Below are positions 17,090 to 26,378 of a stretch of 64,000 nt of DNA, piece after piece (positions within the stretch are counted from its first letter, which is position 1; every line of letters starts with the position of its first letter). Origin of the DNA: Amycolatopsis marina (GTDB lineage Bacteria > Actinomycetota > Actinomycetes > Mycobacteriales > Pseudonocardiaceae); NCBI RefSeq assembly GCF_900111885.1, contig NZ_FOKG01000010.1, forward strand, positions 216,974 through 280,973. The letters are read 5' to 3'. The translations under genes were made by a program, and so were the position numbers. A model generated the notes under the pieces. The model did not search any database and was not told the origin of the DNA. It saw only the letters and a list, made by a program, of their open reading frames with translations.

Positions 17090-17959
17090 TCAGTCCAGCA
17101 GCCGGTCACCCCGCGTCGCGTGTCCCTCGGCGGCGAGGTGCTCGGGCAGCACGCGGCCGAAGAGCTGCTTCGTCCGCGATACGCTACCAATGACTCCCGG
17201 CCGCTCGCTGTAGGCGAAGATCACGGAGTGCCGCTCGGTCTCCCCGCGTACGGGACTCACCCGGTGCAGCGAGTAGCGGCCGGTGAACAGTTGCAGATCG
17301 CCTGGCCGTAGTGGCAGACGACGGATGAGGTCGTCACGGTGACCCGCCAGGACACCACTCACGTCGTCGAAGTTCTCCGCGTGCGCTGAGCGGATGTTGG
17401 GGCAGTACTCGAAGGCCCCGCCGTCCTCCGGTTCCTGGGTCAGCATGCTGACCGTGAACTCGTTCGTGTCGAAATGCCATGGATGCCCCCTTCCGGGAGT
17501 CACGACATTGAGGCACAGGGCGGACAACGGGTCCGCCAGTTCGTGCACCTCGGGAAGATCGAAACAGCTGGCCACAAAATTCTGGAACAGATTATTCGTG
17601 TAAAGCTGGTGAATTAACAGATTGCCGGGAATCTGATCCCGTGCCACGAATGCGTTTCCGCGTTCCATCGTGGTTCGCCCCGGATGTCCTTTCGGCAACC
17701 GGGATTCCGTGGAGATGTTGTATGCGTTCACCACTTCGACGTCGAAATACGCCCTGGGTGCGACCTCGGCGCATTCCCGGCGCAGCCTGTCCTGCAGTGC
17801 CGGGCGGATGAAGTCGGGGAGTACGCTGCAGCCGAACTGGTGCAGATTCTGGCGAACCCGGGCCACCACGTTCTGCAGGGCCGCGCTTTCCGGCGCCCCC
17901 AGTGGATAGCGAACCGTATCGATGACGTCTTCGGCCACCTGGATGTCCACTGCGCTCAT
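17090..17959 (-). CDS. BesD/HalD-like Fe(II)/2-oxoglutarate-dependent oxygenase
   Basis: A 289-residue non-haem iron oxygenase. The facial triad is visible as His162 and Asp164 in HPWHFDTNEF and His232 in GRYSLHRV, with Arg243 in ETERHSVIF well placed to hold 2-oxoglutarate. The WHFDTNEFTV and GDLQLFTGRYSLHRVSPV stretches resemble the BesD/HalD group that chlorinates or hydroxylates free amino acids such as lysine. Asp164 rather than Gly means hydroxylation is expected, not halogenation. It is the first gene of an operon with a methyltransferase and a carnitine-acyltransferase-family protein, behind a 222-base AT-richer promoter region. Confidence 0.75.
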   Translation of the reverse strand: MSAVDIQVAEDVIDTVRYPLGAPESAALQNVVARVRQNLHQFGCSVLPDFIRPALQDRLRRECAEVAPRAYFDVEVVNAYNISTESRLPKGHPGRTTMERGNAFVARDQIPGNLLIHQLYTNNLFQNFVASCFDLPEVHELADPLSALCLNVVTPGRGHPWHFDTNEFTVSMLTQEPEDGGAFEYCPNIRSAHAENFDDVSGVLAGHRDDLIRRLPLRPGDLQLFTGRYSLHRVSPVRGETERHSVIFAYSERPGVIGSVSRTKQLFGRVLPEHLAAEGHATRGDRLLD

Positions 17960-18182
17960 ACGAGTCCTCTCGGCCGTCCCAGGATCACCACATCGGTCCG
18001 GGCTGTAGAGGGTTTAGCACATTCCGCGATCCGAGTTCATTACCTGCCGGGATTTGTGACCCGGGACACTCGCTCCATGGGGTCGATTAATGATCGTACT
18101 GCCGCAGCTATTGATACTTTCGGGTGAATTGCATGAGTGGCGCTGGAATTGCGGGCCAGCGCCATGTTCGCGGATTTCGCGG

Positions 18183-18884
18183 CTACGCCGGCGGGACCGG
18201 CGGTGGGGGGAGCGGTTCGTCGGGGTCGACGACGACGCCCGCTGCCCGGAAGACGTGGTCCAGCGTTCCCCAGATCCAGCCGGAGAGGTAGTCGGTGAGT
18301 TCGGTCTGGGTGAGTCCCCGGGGCTCGGTCAGCCACCTGTCGGTGGCCGACTCCACGAAGCCCACCAGGCCGAAGGCGATCGGATCGGCGATGCGGGTGC
18401 TGAGGTCGAACGCGGCGAGGTACCCGGCGAGCAGTGCGCTCAGTTGGGTGCCGAGAGTCGTCTTGATGTCGGCGACGACGTCGCGCTGTCCCGGTGGTCC
18501 CGTGCTGGCTCGCTGTGTGAGATATCGGTAGAGGTTGGCGTGGTCGGCGAGCCAGCGCACCAGTGTTCGGACCGCCTGGCCGATCATGTGTGACGGCGGG
18601 CCGCCGGGATGGGTGAGCAGTGGCGCCATCTCCGCGATGATCAGCTCCGCGGCTCTGAGGCCGACCGCGTGGTGCAGGTCCTCCGCGTCCTGGAAGTGCC
18701 GGTACAGCTGGGGCCGGGCGACGCCGGCGTGCTTCGCCACCTTTTCGGTGGAGACGGCGGGGCCGTGCGTCTCGATCGCCGCGATGGCCGCTTCCACGAA
18801 CTCGGCGCGTCGTTTGGCGCGCTGCCCCGTCCAACGGGACGAGCGCCGGTCCGGCAGTTTGGCTGTCGAGCTGCGGTCGGGCAC
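18183..18884 (-). CDS. TetR/AcrR family transcriptional regulator
   Basis: A 233-residue repressor with an N-terminal HTH (VAKHAGVARPQLYRHFQDAEDLHHAV, here cut across residues about 50-75) and a proline-rich end PLPPPPVPPA. It is divergent from the AurF-like oxygenase gene at 19046. The gap holds two imperfect inverted repeats (18969-19006), so autoregulation plus control of the oxygenase/reductase pair is the likely arrangement. The effector is unknown; lipid-like ligands are common in this regulator group. Confidence 0.85.
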   Translation of the reverse strand: MPDRSSTAKLPDRRSSRWTGQRAKRRAEFVEAAIAAIETHGPAVSTEKVAKHAGVARPQLYRHFQDAEDLHHAVGLRAAELIIAEMAPLLTHPGGPPSHMIGQAVRTLVRWLADHANLYRYLTQRASTGPPGQRDVVADIKTTLGTQLSALLAGYLAAFDLSTRIADPIAFGLVGFVESATDRWLTEPRGLTQTELTDYLSGWIWGTLDHVFRAAGVVVDPDEPLPPPPVPPA

Positions 18885-18968
18885 CGCACCACCCTACGGC
18901 CGTCGTTCCCCTGGCCCCGGCCTGCCCGGATGCCTTGTGTGTTCTCGAACACGGCGCAGAGCCAGCAT

Positions 18969-19006
18969 GTGTTACATTAGTGTAGCTGTTACTTTGAGTA
19001 GCACAT
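18969..19006. promoter_or_regulatory. candidate TetR operator with two GTTAC/GTAGC dyads
   Basis: GTTAC-attagt-GTAGC is followed within a few bases by GTTAC-tttga-GTAGC. The two imperfect dyads share half-sites and sit in the divergent promoter of the TetR gene (18183-18884) and the AurF-like gene. Confidence 0.5.
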
Positions 19007-19045
19007 AAGTATGACCATCCGCGCCACACCGGAGGTTTCCCCGCC

Positions 19046-19954
19046 ATGACCAGTTCCGCAGCGCAGTACCAGGGCACGAGCTCGGACGAGGACGTCTCAC
19101 GGCGCCTGCTGGACTCGGCCGCGATGTTGTCCTACGACCCGGCTACCGAGGTGGACTGGGAGTCGCCGCTGCCCGCCGACCTGTACGGGCTCAACCCCGA
19201 GTGGAGCACGCTGTACGGGACGCCGCTCTGGGATGAGATGAGCGAGGAGCAGCGGGTGACGCTCACCCGCCACGAGGTGTGCTCGATCATGAGCACGGGG
19301 ATCTGGTTCGAGATGATCCTGCAGCAGATGGTGCTGCGCGATCAGTACGCCAAGAACCCCGGTAACCCCGAGTTCCAGTTCGCGCTGACCGAGATCGCCG
19401 ACGAGTGCAGGCACTCGATCATGTTCGCGCGCGCCTGCGAGAAGATGGGCGTGCCCGCGTACTTCCCCGGCCGGGGGACGATCGAACTCGGCCGGGTCTT
19501 CAAGACCGTGGCGTCGGCCGAGGTCGCGTACGGGGGAATCCTGGTCGCGGAAGAGGTTCTCGACGTCATGCAGCGGGACTGGATGCGCGGGGAGAACGTG
19601 CTGCCGGTGGTCCGGACGACGAGCAAGATCCACGTCGTCGAGGAGTCGCGGCACATGAAGTTCGCCCGCCAGGAGATTCGTGAGCGGATGGAAGGGGTCG
19701 GCGCGACCCGCCGGTACACGAGCAGTGTGGCCGTCGCGGCCGGTGCGTACTTCATTATCAAGAACCTGGTGAACAAGGGAGTCTATGCCGCCGCGGGCCT
19801 GGACACCGAGCGAGCGCTGGATGCGGTGCGGCGCAACGAACACCACAAGTCGATGCTGCGATCCAGCTGCGCGCACCTGATGGATTTCCTGGCGCAGTCC
19901 GGGCTGCTGACGAAACCTGCGATCTCGATCTACAAGAGCATCGACATGCTCTGA
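19046..19954 (+). CDS. AurF-like diiron oxygenase
   Basis: A 302-residue protein of the p-aminobenzoate N-oxygenase AurF family. Diiron-ligand ExxH motifs are visible at E120CRH123 within EIADECRHS and in HVVEESRHMKFAR, with further Glu ligands in EVCSIM and LVAEEVLD. AurF oxidises aryl amines to nitro groups; most actinobacterial relatives have unknown substrates, possibly lipids. The gene is followed after 40 bases by an FprB-like ferredoxin/reductase fusion that could supply electrons. To my knowledge the same pairing occurs in Mycobacterium tuberculosis (Rv0885-fprB). Control by the divergent TetR is likely. Confidence 0.8.
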   Translation: MTSSAAQYQGTSSDEDVSRRLLDSAAMLSYDPATEVDWESPLPADLYGLNPEWSTLYGTPLWDEMSEEQRVTLTRHEVCSIMSTGIWFEMILQQMVLRDQYAKNPGNPEFQFALTEIADECRHSIMFARACEKMGVPAYFPGRGTIELGRVFKTVASAEVAYGGILVAEEVLDVMQRDWMRGENVLPVVRTTSKIHVVEESRHMKFARQEIRERMEGVGATRRYTSSVAVAAGAYFIIKNLVNKGVYAAAGLDTERALDAVRRNEHHKSMLRSSCAHLMDFLAQSGLLTKPAISIYKSIDML

Positions 19955-19994
19955 ACTTCGAACAGGCGAACAGGACGAGGAACGGCACCGGCCC

Positions 19995-21698
19995 ATGGCA
20001 TTCGCGATCACCCAGACCTGTTGCAATGACGCGTCGTGCGTGTCGGTGTGCCCGGTCAACTGCATCCACCCGACTCCGGACGAGCCGGACTTCGGCACCA
20101 CGGAGATGCTCTACGTCGACCCACGGACCTGTATCGACTGTGGCGCCTGCGCCGACGCGTGCCCGGTGGACGCGATCTTCCCGGTCGACCGGCTGATGGG
20201 GCCGGACAGGGTCTACGCCGAGCTCAACCGGCAGTACTACGACACCCATGACGTAATAGACACCGAAGACACCGAAGACACCGGCAGCGCCGGCAACACG
20301 GACAACGCCTGGGGGAAGCCGCGGTTCCCCCGGTCGCTGCCCCATGAGGTGGGCACGCTCCGCATCGCGGTCGTCGGTACGGGTCCCGCGGCGTCCTACG
20401 CGGCGCAGTCCCTGCTGCGGACCACCGGCGCCGAGGTGACGATGATCGACCGGATGCCGGTGCCCGGCGGCCTCGTGCGGTTCGGGGTCGCGCCCGACCA
20501 TCCCTCGACCAAGAAGGTCGGGGACAGCTTCGCCGCTCTCTACCGGCACCCGAGGCTGAACCTGCAGCTGAACGTCGACGTGGGCACCGACGTCACCCAT
20601 GCCGAGATCATGGCGCATCACCACGCCGTCATCTATGCCGTGGGCGCCGCGAACGACAGGACGCTGGGTGTTCCCGGTGAGGACAAGGCCGGCAGCATCT
20701 CCGCCACCGAGTTCGTCGGCTGGTACAACTCCCACCCGGACATCGACCCGGACGCCGTCGACCTCTCGGCCACGCGTGCCGTGGTGGTGGGCAATGGAAA
20801 CGTGGCGCTGGATGTCGCGCGCATCCTCGTCACCGATCCGGATCGGCTCGCGGCGACGGACATCGCGGACCACGCGCTGGCCGCGCTGCGCCGGAGCAGG
20901 GTGCGTGAGGTGGTGGTGCTCGGGCGCAGGGGGCCCGGGCAAGCCGCCTTCACCCGCCCCGAGTTTCTCGCGCTCCGGCAGTTGCCCGGCGTCGACGTGG
21001 TCGTCGACGACCACGTCGACGCCGGGCGTGCGGCGATCGCCTCGGCCGGGCCGGGCTCCAAGGCCGCTCTGTTCGGCGACGTACCCCTGGTGAAGGTGGA
21101 CTGGTCGGCACCGCCTCCGGAGGGCAGGCGCATCGTGTTCCGGTTCCGCTCCGCGCCGTCGGCGCTGTGCGGCGACGAGCGGGTGGACTCGGTGCGGGTG
21201 GTGCGCGACGCCGGCTCCGGGCAGGAGTCGCATGTGGACGCCCTGCGGGCGGGACTGGTCATCAGGTCCATCGGCTACCGCAGTGCGCCGGTCCCGGATC
21301 TGCCGTTCGATGAGGCCACCGACACCGTGCCGCACAAGGCCGGCCGGGTGACCACGACGGTGACGGGGGAGCACCTCCCCGGCACCTACGTCGTCGGCTG
21401 GGTCAAACGCGGGCCGTCCGGCGGGATCGGTGCCAACAGAACGTGTTCGGCCGAAACCGTCGACAGTCTTCTCGACGATGCCGCAGCGGGCAGGCTGCCG
21501 GAGCCTGCCGGTTCCGCACGCGAATTCGCCCGATTGGTCCGGCGCCGCCAGCCCGATGCCCTCGGCAGGCGGGAGATGCTGGCGATCGACCGCGCCGAGC
21601 GCAGGCGCGGCGTGGAATCCGGGCTGGACAGGCCGCGCGTCAAGTTCGCCACGGTGCCCGATCTGCTCCGCGCGGGGCGGCGGTTCGGCGGGCGGTAG
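19995..21698 (+). CDS. fprB: ferredoxin fused to ferredoxin-NADP+ reductase (FprB-like)
   Basis: A 567-residue redox protein. The N-terminal domain is a bacterial ferredoxin with two clusters of Cys (10, 15, 19, 23 and 46, 49, 52, 56). A short acidic linker with DTEDTED repeats (about 89-95) leads to an adrenodoxin-reductase-type domain: FAD site AVVGTGPAASYAAQ at about 125-138, PGGLVRFGVAPDHP, and NADP site VVVGNGNVALDVARIL, ending WVKRGPSGGIGANR. It passes electrons from NADPH through its own ferredoxin, most likely to the AurF-like oxygenase encoded just upstream. Confidence 0.9.
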   Translation: MAFAITQTCCNDASCVSVCPVNCIHPTPDEPDFGTTEMLYVDPRTCIDCGACADACPVDAIFPVDRLMGPDRVYAELNRQYYDTHDVIDTEDTEDTGSAGNTDNAWGKPRFPRSLPHEVGTLRIAVVGTGPAASYAAQSLLRTTGAEVTMIDRMPVPGGLVRFGVAPDHPSTKKVGDSFAALYRHPRLNLQLNVDVGTDVTHAEIMAHHHAVIYAVGAANDRTLGVPGEDKAGSISATEFVGWYNSHPDIDPDAVDLSATRAVVVGNGNVALDVARILVTDPDRLAATDIADHALAALRRSRVREVVVLGRRGPGQAAFTRPEFLALRQLPGVDVVVDDHVDAGRAAIASAGPGSKAALFGDVPLVKVDWSAPPPEGRRIVFRFRSAPSALCGDERVDSVRVVRDAGSGQESHVDALRAGLVIRSIGYRSAPVPDLPFDEATDTVPHKAGRVTTTVTGEHLPGTYVVGWVKRGPSGGIGANRTCSAETVDSLLDDAAAGRLPEPAGSAREFARLVRRRQPDALGRREMLAIDRAERRRGVESGLDRPRVKFATVPDLLRAGRRFGGR

Positions 21699-21772
21699 CG
21701 ATCGGGCCCTGGTTCACCTGGGAGGCTGGCTCTAGCGCGTGCCTGACGCGTGTGTGCACTTCGGTGGGGGAG

Positions 21773-23416
21773 TCAGGTCGTGACCTCCCGGCGCAGCACC
21801 TTGCCGGTGGCGTTGCGGGGCAACGGCCGGCCGGTGATGCGCCACCGCGCGGGCACCTTGAAGTACGCCAGCCGATCCCGGCAGAAGTCGGAGAGCCCTT
21901 CCGCGGTCAGTTGCGTGCCTGCCCTCGGCACGACCACGGCGAGGACCGCCTCGCCCAGATCGTCGTCGGGTGTACCGAGGACCACGCATTCGTCGACATC
22001 GGGATGCTCACCGAGCACACTCTCCACTTCGGCCGGGTACACGTTCTCGCCGCCGCGCAGGATCAGGTCCCCACGCCTGCTGGTCAGGCGGATTCGCCCG
22101 TTCTCGAGCAGCCCGATGTCGCCGGTGTGCAGCCAGCGGTCATCGCGCAGGGCGCTCGCCGTGGCGTCCGGATCCTCCCAGTAGCCGAGCATGGTGAAGG
22201 GGCTGCGCACGGCGATCTCCCCTTCCACGCCCTCGGGAACCGGTTCGCCGTTCTCGTCGCGGATCTCCACCCGCACTGTCACGATCGGCCTGCCGACGGT
22301 GCCCGGCGCCTCGGCCAGGTCCAGCGGTGACGCGACCGAGACGGCGGTCGAGGTCTCCGTCAGCCCATAACTGTCCACAAGGGATTGACGCGCGACCGGT
22401 AGTGCGGCGCGCAGCCGGTTCTTGAACTCCGGGGAGGACGGGGCCGACGCCAGTGCGAAGGCGGTGAGCGAGGAGAGATCGTAGGCGTCGAGGTCTCCGT
22501 GTTCGACGAGGCGTTTGGCCATGGTGGGCACCGCCCCCCAGTTGGTGACCCGTTCGCTCTCGATCAGCCGCAGCACCCGGTCGGGCTCGAAGGGGCCCTC
22601 GTGCACCACGACGGCGCTGCCGGTCGCGAGCCGGGGTACGGCGAGGTTGTGCAGACCCGCGACGTGGAAGAGCGGGAGGGCCAGCAGGTACCTGCGGTCG
22701 GCCTGCGGGGTCGGGTCCCCGAGCGCCGCGACGATGGCGTCGTTGAACCGGTGGTAGTCGGCAACCGCGAGAAGGTTGCGGTGCGAGTGCACGACGCCCT
22801 TGGGTCGCCCTGAGGTTCCGCTGGTGTAGAGAATGACCGCCGGATCGTCCTCGGCAAGGCCGGCCGGTTCCGGGAGGTCGGCCGTGGCTGTCGCGTCGGA
22901 CTTCGCCGTCGTGATCGGGGCCAGGTCTTCCTCGACGGTCAGCACGTCGACGCCGGGGCCGATTAGTGCCGCCCGCTTGGCGTCGGCCACCACCACCTTG
23001 GGTCGGGTGTGGCCGAGTGCGTGCTCCACCTCGCGCCGCGACCACCAGGCGTTGTATCCGACGGCGATGGCGCCGATGGACACCGTCGCCCAGAAAGTGA
23101 TGATCCACTCGGGGGAGTTGGCGGCCAGGATCCCGACCCGATCACCCTTGCCGACCCGGTACCGGGAGCGCAGTTCCGTGGCGAGGGCGGCGACCCGCGC
23201 AGCGTGCTCCCGGAAGCCGATCCTGCCCCGCTCGGTCACGATGTAGTCCGCGTCCCCGTAATGCGGGGACGCCTCGAGCACCTGCCCGAGTGACCGGTGG
23301 CGACGGGCGAAAACCGGCATCGTGCTGCCGAGGACGTCCTCGGCGGCCAACTCGAACTCGGCGCCGGGTGCGGTCAGTCGGGACATCGCGTCGAGCGCGG
23401 GGTTTCGCACGTTCAC
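21773..23416 (-). CDS. long-chain/medium-chain acyl-CoA ligase (FadD-like)
   Basis: A 547-residue AMP-forming acyl-CoA synthetase. The ATP motif ILYTSGTSGRPKGVVHSH, the A5 motif DSYGLTETST, LHTGDIGLLENG and the C-terminal catalytic Lys in NATGKVLRR are all present. It activates a carboxylic acid to its CoA thioester. The GTG at 23416 overlaps the stop of the upstream hydrolase gene (GTGA), so it is the last gene of a coupled four-gene operon (FMO, TetR, hydrolase, ligase). It would take the acid released by the upstream enzymes into beta-oxidation. Confidence 0.9.
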   Translation of the reverse strand: MNVRNPALDAMSRLTAPGAEFELAAEDVLGSTMPVFARRHRSLGQVLEASPHYGDADYIVTERGRIGFREHAARVAALATELRSRYRVGKGDRVGILAANSPEWIITFWATVSIGAIAVGYNAWWSRREVEHALGHTRPKVVVADAKRAALIGPGVDVLTVEEDLAPITTAKSDATATADLPEPAGLAEDDPAVILYTSGTSGRPKGVVHSHRNLLAVADYHRFNDAIVAALGDPTPQADRRYLLALPLFHVAGLHNLAVPRLATGSAVVVHEGPFEPDRVLRLIESERVTNWGAVPTMAKRLVEHGDLDAYDLSSLTAFALASAPSSPEFKNRLRAALPVARQSLVDSYGLTETSTAVSVASPLDLAEAPGTVGRPIVTVRVEIRDENGEPVPEGVEGEIAVRSPFTMLGYWEDPDATASALRDDRWLHTGDIGLLENGRIRLTSRRGDLILRGGENVYPAEVESVLGEHPDVDECVVLGTPDDDLGEAVLAVVVPRAGTQLTAEGLSDFCRDRLAYFKVPARWRITGRPLPRNATGKVLRREVTT

Positions 23417-24351
23417 AACTGCGCCTGCTTTCGGTCGTGGCTGTCGGCAGCGCCGAGTCGACGGCGCAGGAAGGCCAGTTGATGCTCGACCGCGATCTCG
23501 TGCCATGGCTGGCCGGGCAACACGTCGAAGTGGTCGCAGGGGTAGTGCCGCACCTCGGCCCTGCCCGCCTCGGCGGCTCGTGCGGCGGCCCGCGGTGGAC
23601 TGGTCCGGTCGAGGTCGGCGACCTGCACCAGCAGCGGGCAGCGCACCTGTCCGGCATACCTCGCGGGCCGGTACCGAACGGTCTGCAGCGCGGCCCTGGC
23701 ATTGATCTCGTTCCGCCAGGTGGGCCCGGCGATCGACTGGTAGGCCGTGCGATTGCCGGGCAGGGTCAGCGCGGCTCGCTGTCCCGGTTCGCCCGCGATC
23801 GGCAACAACGGCTCCCTGCGCCGCACGAGCCGTGCCACGCTGCCGCCCAGCGTGGTCACCGTGGAGCGCAGCAACTGGCCGGCGGTGTGCTGTCGCCACG
23901 CGTGCCGGGTGGCGGCGAGGCCGTCCACGAACGGAACGAGCGCGATGACCGCGGCGATCCCGGACGCCCGCGCGCCGCCGACGAGGACATGGCCACCCGC
24001 CAGCGAGACACCCCACAGGACGATGCGTCCGGCGTCCACGCCGGGGAGCCGGCGGGCGGTCCCGATCGCGGCGGCGAAGTCGGCCTGCTGGCCGCGGATC
24101 GACACCGTCTGCCGTGGTTCGCCCCCGCTGGTGCCGAACCCGCGGTAGTCGAAGGTCAGCACGTCCAGTCCGGCCGCCGCGAACCGGCGGGCGAAGCCGT
24201 CGAGCCCGCAGTCCATCGTGGCACCGAACCCGTGCCCCATCACCACACACGGACGTCCCGTGGTGGCGTCGGCGGCATCGCGATCGCCGGTGTAGTGCAG
24301 TCCGGCACAGGTGTCGCCCTCGACGGGAAAGGTGATCCGGGTGGGTGTCAT
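23413..24351 (-). CDS. alpha/beta hydrolase
   Basis: A 312-residue alpha/beta-hydrolase-fold protein. The oxyanion region is VVMGHGFGATMD, the strand LDVLTFDYRGFGTSGG follows, and the nucleophile elbow GVSLAGG holds Ser at about residue 120; late Asp and His are in LVQVADLDRTSP and HYPCDHFDV. It resembles the acetyl-xylan-esterase/UPF0227-like hydrolases. The start ATG overlaps the TetR stop by ATGA. In this operon it could hydrolyse the ester made by the Baeyer-Villiger-type enzyme. Confidence 0.85.
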   Translation of the reverse strand: MTPTRITFPVEGDTCAGLHYTGDRDAADATTGRPCVVMGHGFGATMDCGLDGFARRFAAAGLDVLTFDYRGFGTSGGEPRQTVSIRGQQADFAAAIGTARRLPGVDAGRIVLWGVSLAGGHVLVGGARASGIAAVIALVPFVDGLAATRHAWRQHTAGQLLRSTVTTLGGSVARLVRRREPLLPIAGEPGQRAALTLPGNRTAYQSIAGPTWRNEINARAALQTVRYRPARYAGQVRCPLLVQVADLDRTSPPRAAARAAEAGRAEVRHYPCDHFDVLPGQPWHEIAVEHQLAFLRRRLGAADSHDRKQAQL

Positions 24352-24977
24352 GCGGTCTCTCCGTAAATCGTCCGCAACCACACGGTCACCAGTGCCGCGT
24401 GTAACTGCTTCCGTGGTATCGGGGTGCCGCCCGGCCGGGAGAGTCGTTCCAGCGCGCGGTCGTTGAGATCGAGCAGCACGGCGGCCAGTACGGTGGCCTC
24501 CGGGCCGGCCGGTGCCCGGCCTGCCGCGCGTTCACCCTCGATCATCGCCGCGATCGGCGCGACGAAGGACTCCCGGTCCCGGTCCCACAGCGCGCGCACC
24601 GCCGGGTCGGCGTCCCGTGCGTCGAGCAGTGCGCGGAACACGTGCCGATGTGCCGACCACGCCCGGAACAGACCGGTGATCATCCGGCCGATCCGGTCGG
24701 CGGCGGGGCCGTCTCCGCGTAACAGGATCTGGCCCGCGGCCAGGGCGTCGGAATACATCTCGTCGCACAGGGCGGCCACCGCCGCGGCCTTGTTCTCGAA
24801 GTAGAAGTAGAAGGCGGACCTGGTCACCTCGGCCCGCCGGGAGATGTCCCTGACGTTGATCGAGGCCAGCGACCCCTTGCGGAGCAGTTGATCGAGCGCG
24901 GCGAGCAGCGCTGTCCTACGCCGATCACCTCGCTCGGATACGCCACCGTCCAGCAGACCTGCTTTCACCACGTTCAC
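24348..24977 (-). CDS. TetR/AcrR family regulator (EthR-like)
   Basis: A 209-residue repressor with HTH sequence ISRRAEVTRSAFYFYFENK, the SAFYFYF stretch being typical of the EthR group that controls Baeyer-Villiger monooxygenases. It is encoded inside the operon it probably regulates: the GTG start overlaps the FMO stop and its own stop overlaps the hydrolase start. The large palindrome at 26379-26412 upstream of the operon is a likely binding site. Confidence 0.87.
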   Translation of the reverse strand: MNVVKAGLLDGGVSERGDRRRTALLAALDQLLRKGSLASINVRDISRRAEVTRSAFYFYFENKAAAVAALCDEMYSDALAAGQILLRGDGPAADRIGRMITGLFRAWSAHRHVFRALLDARDADPAVRALWDRDRESFVAPIAAMIEGERAAGRAPAGPEATVLAAVLLDLNDRALERLSRPGGTPIPRKQLHAALVTVWLRTIYGETA

Positions 24978-26320
24978 CCGCCGCGCCCGGTCAGTGCCAC
25001 CGGACCCCGCTCGCGGACGCGGCGCAGCCCTCCCGGTAGTTCCTTCGTGCGGACCTCGTGCTCGTAGACGAAGTAGTCAACCTGCTGGGTGTGCCGCGGC
25101 CGGTCCGCGAAGTGGCCGACGAACCGCCGCTCGTCGGCGACGATCACACGTCGCATGACCTCGTCCGAGGGTGGGCGGTACAAACCGCCGAGCCACGCCG
25201 CGAGCAGCCGCGACTGGCATTCAACGAAGGGGAACAGGGTCGGCGTCGACTGGGCGAACCCGACGAACGCGAGGTCGTCGACGCCGGGTTTGAACATCCT
25301 CTTGTACAGCGGAAACCGGTTGTCCGGCGCGCTGATGAAATCCGGGTCGAAGAACGGAAAAGTGATGTTGTAGCCGGTAGCGTAGATGATCACGTCGAAC
25401 TCTTCCCTCGTGCCGTCGGCGAACTCGACAGAGCGTCCGGCGAGGCGGGAGACGTTCGGTTTCGCGGTCACGTCACCCGAGCCGAGCCGCAGCGGCAGCT
25501 CCTGCGACTGGGTCGGGTGGGCTTCGAGGAAGTGGTGATTCGGCGTCGGCAGACCGAACCGTTCGGGCCGTCCGGTCAGCAGTACCGGGCTCTTCCTGGA
25601 GAGCCTGCGCTGCCAGGACAGGGGAACGTGCGGACTCGTCGCGAACAGCGTGTCGGCCGGAATGCCCATGATGTACTTCGGCACGATCCAGGCGCTCGAC
25701 CGTGTTGAGAGCACGACCGTGTTGTCCAGCGCGCGCTGGGACAGCTCCACCGCGATGTCGGCGGCGCTGTTGCCGAGGCCGACGATGAGAATGCGTTGTC
25801 CGGTCAGGTCGAGGGGAGTCCGCGGGTCGATGTAGTGGTGGGAGTGCAGTGTGCGTCCTTCGAACTCGCCGGGAAAGTCCGGGAACCGGGCGTCCCAGTG
25901 GTGGCCGTTGGCCACCACGAGGGCGTCGAACCGGTGGACCTGCTCGTCCTCGGTCCGGATCTCCCAGCCGCCCGCGGGCAGCCGGCGGGCGTGCTGGACA
26001 GCGGTTCGGAAGCGGATGTTGTTCTTGAGCGAGAACGCCTCGGCGTACTCCTCCAGGTACTCCTTGATGTGGGAGTGGTGCGGAAAGTCGGGGAAGTGTT
26101 CGGGCATCGGAAAGTCCTTGAAGGACAGTCGATGCCTTGAGGAGTCGATGTGCAGCGAGCGGTACGCACTGGAGTGCCCGTTGGGGTTGCCGAAGGCCCA
26201 GTTGCCGCCGATCCGGTCGGACGACTCGAAACAGATGTACGGAATTCCGTAGTCGGACAGCATCTTGCCCGCGGTCAGCCCGCTGATCCCAGCGCCGATG
26301 ATGCACGTTCTCGGACTCAT
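24974..26320 (-). CDS. flavin-containing/Baeyer-Villiger-type monooxygenase
   Basis: A 448-residue FAD/NADPH monooxygenase. The FAD site GAGISGLTAGKML is at about residues 8-20, the FMO fingerprint FEGRTLHSHHY (FxGxxxHSxxY) at about 150-160, and the NADPH site VGLGNSAADIAVEL at about 178-191. Such enzymes oxygenate ketones to esters or soft heteroatoms. With the TetR/EthR-like regulator, hydrolase and acyl-CoA ligase following in overlapping frames, a ketone-to-ester-to-acid-to-CoA route is a reasonable inference. Confidence 0.88.
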   Translation of the reverse strand: MSPRTCIIGAGISGLTAGKMLSDYGIPYICFESSDRIGGNWAFGNPNGHSSAYRSLHIDSSRHRLSFKDFPMPEHFPDFPHHSHIKEYLEEYAEAFSLKNNIRFRTAVQHARRLPAGGWEIRTEDEQVHRFDALVVANGHHWDARFPDFPGEFEGRTLHSHHYIDPRTPLDLTGQRILIVGLGNSAADIAVELSQRALDNTVVLSTRSSAWIVPKYIMGIPADTLFATSPHVPLSWQRRLSRKSPVLLTGRPERFGLPTPNHHFLEAHPTQSQELPLRLGSGDVTAKPNVSRLAGRSVEFADGTREEFDVIIYATGYNITFPFFDPDFISAPDNRFPLYKRMFKPGVDDLAFVGFAQSTPTLFPFVECQSRLLAAWLGGLYRPPSDEVMRRVIVADERRFVGHFADRPRHTQQVDYFVYEHEVRTKELPGGLRRVRERGPVALTGRGG

Positions 26321-26378
26321 CGCGACACCTCTCGGCGTTCTTGACGCGTGTCAACTCCTGTTCTCGGACGGTATCCCA

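Noticed and set aside
17090..17959. Halogenase function for the BesD-like protein
   Set aside because: Radical halogenases replace the iron-binding Asp with Gly or Ala; here the Asp of HFD is present.
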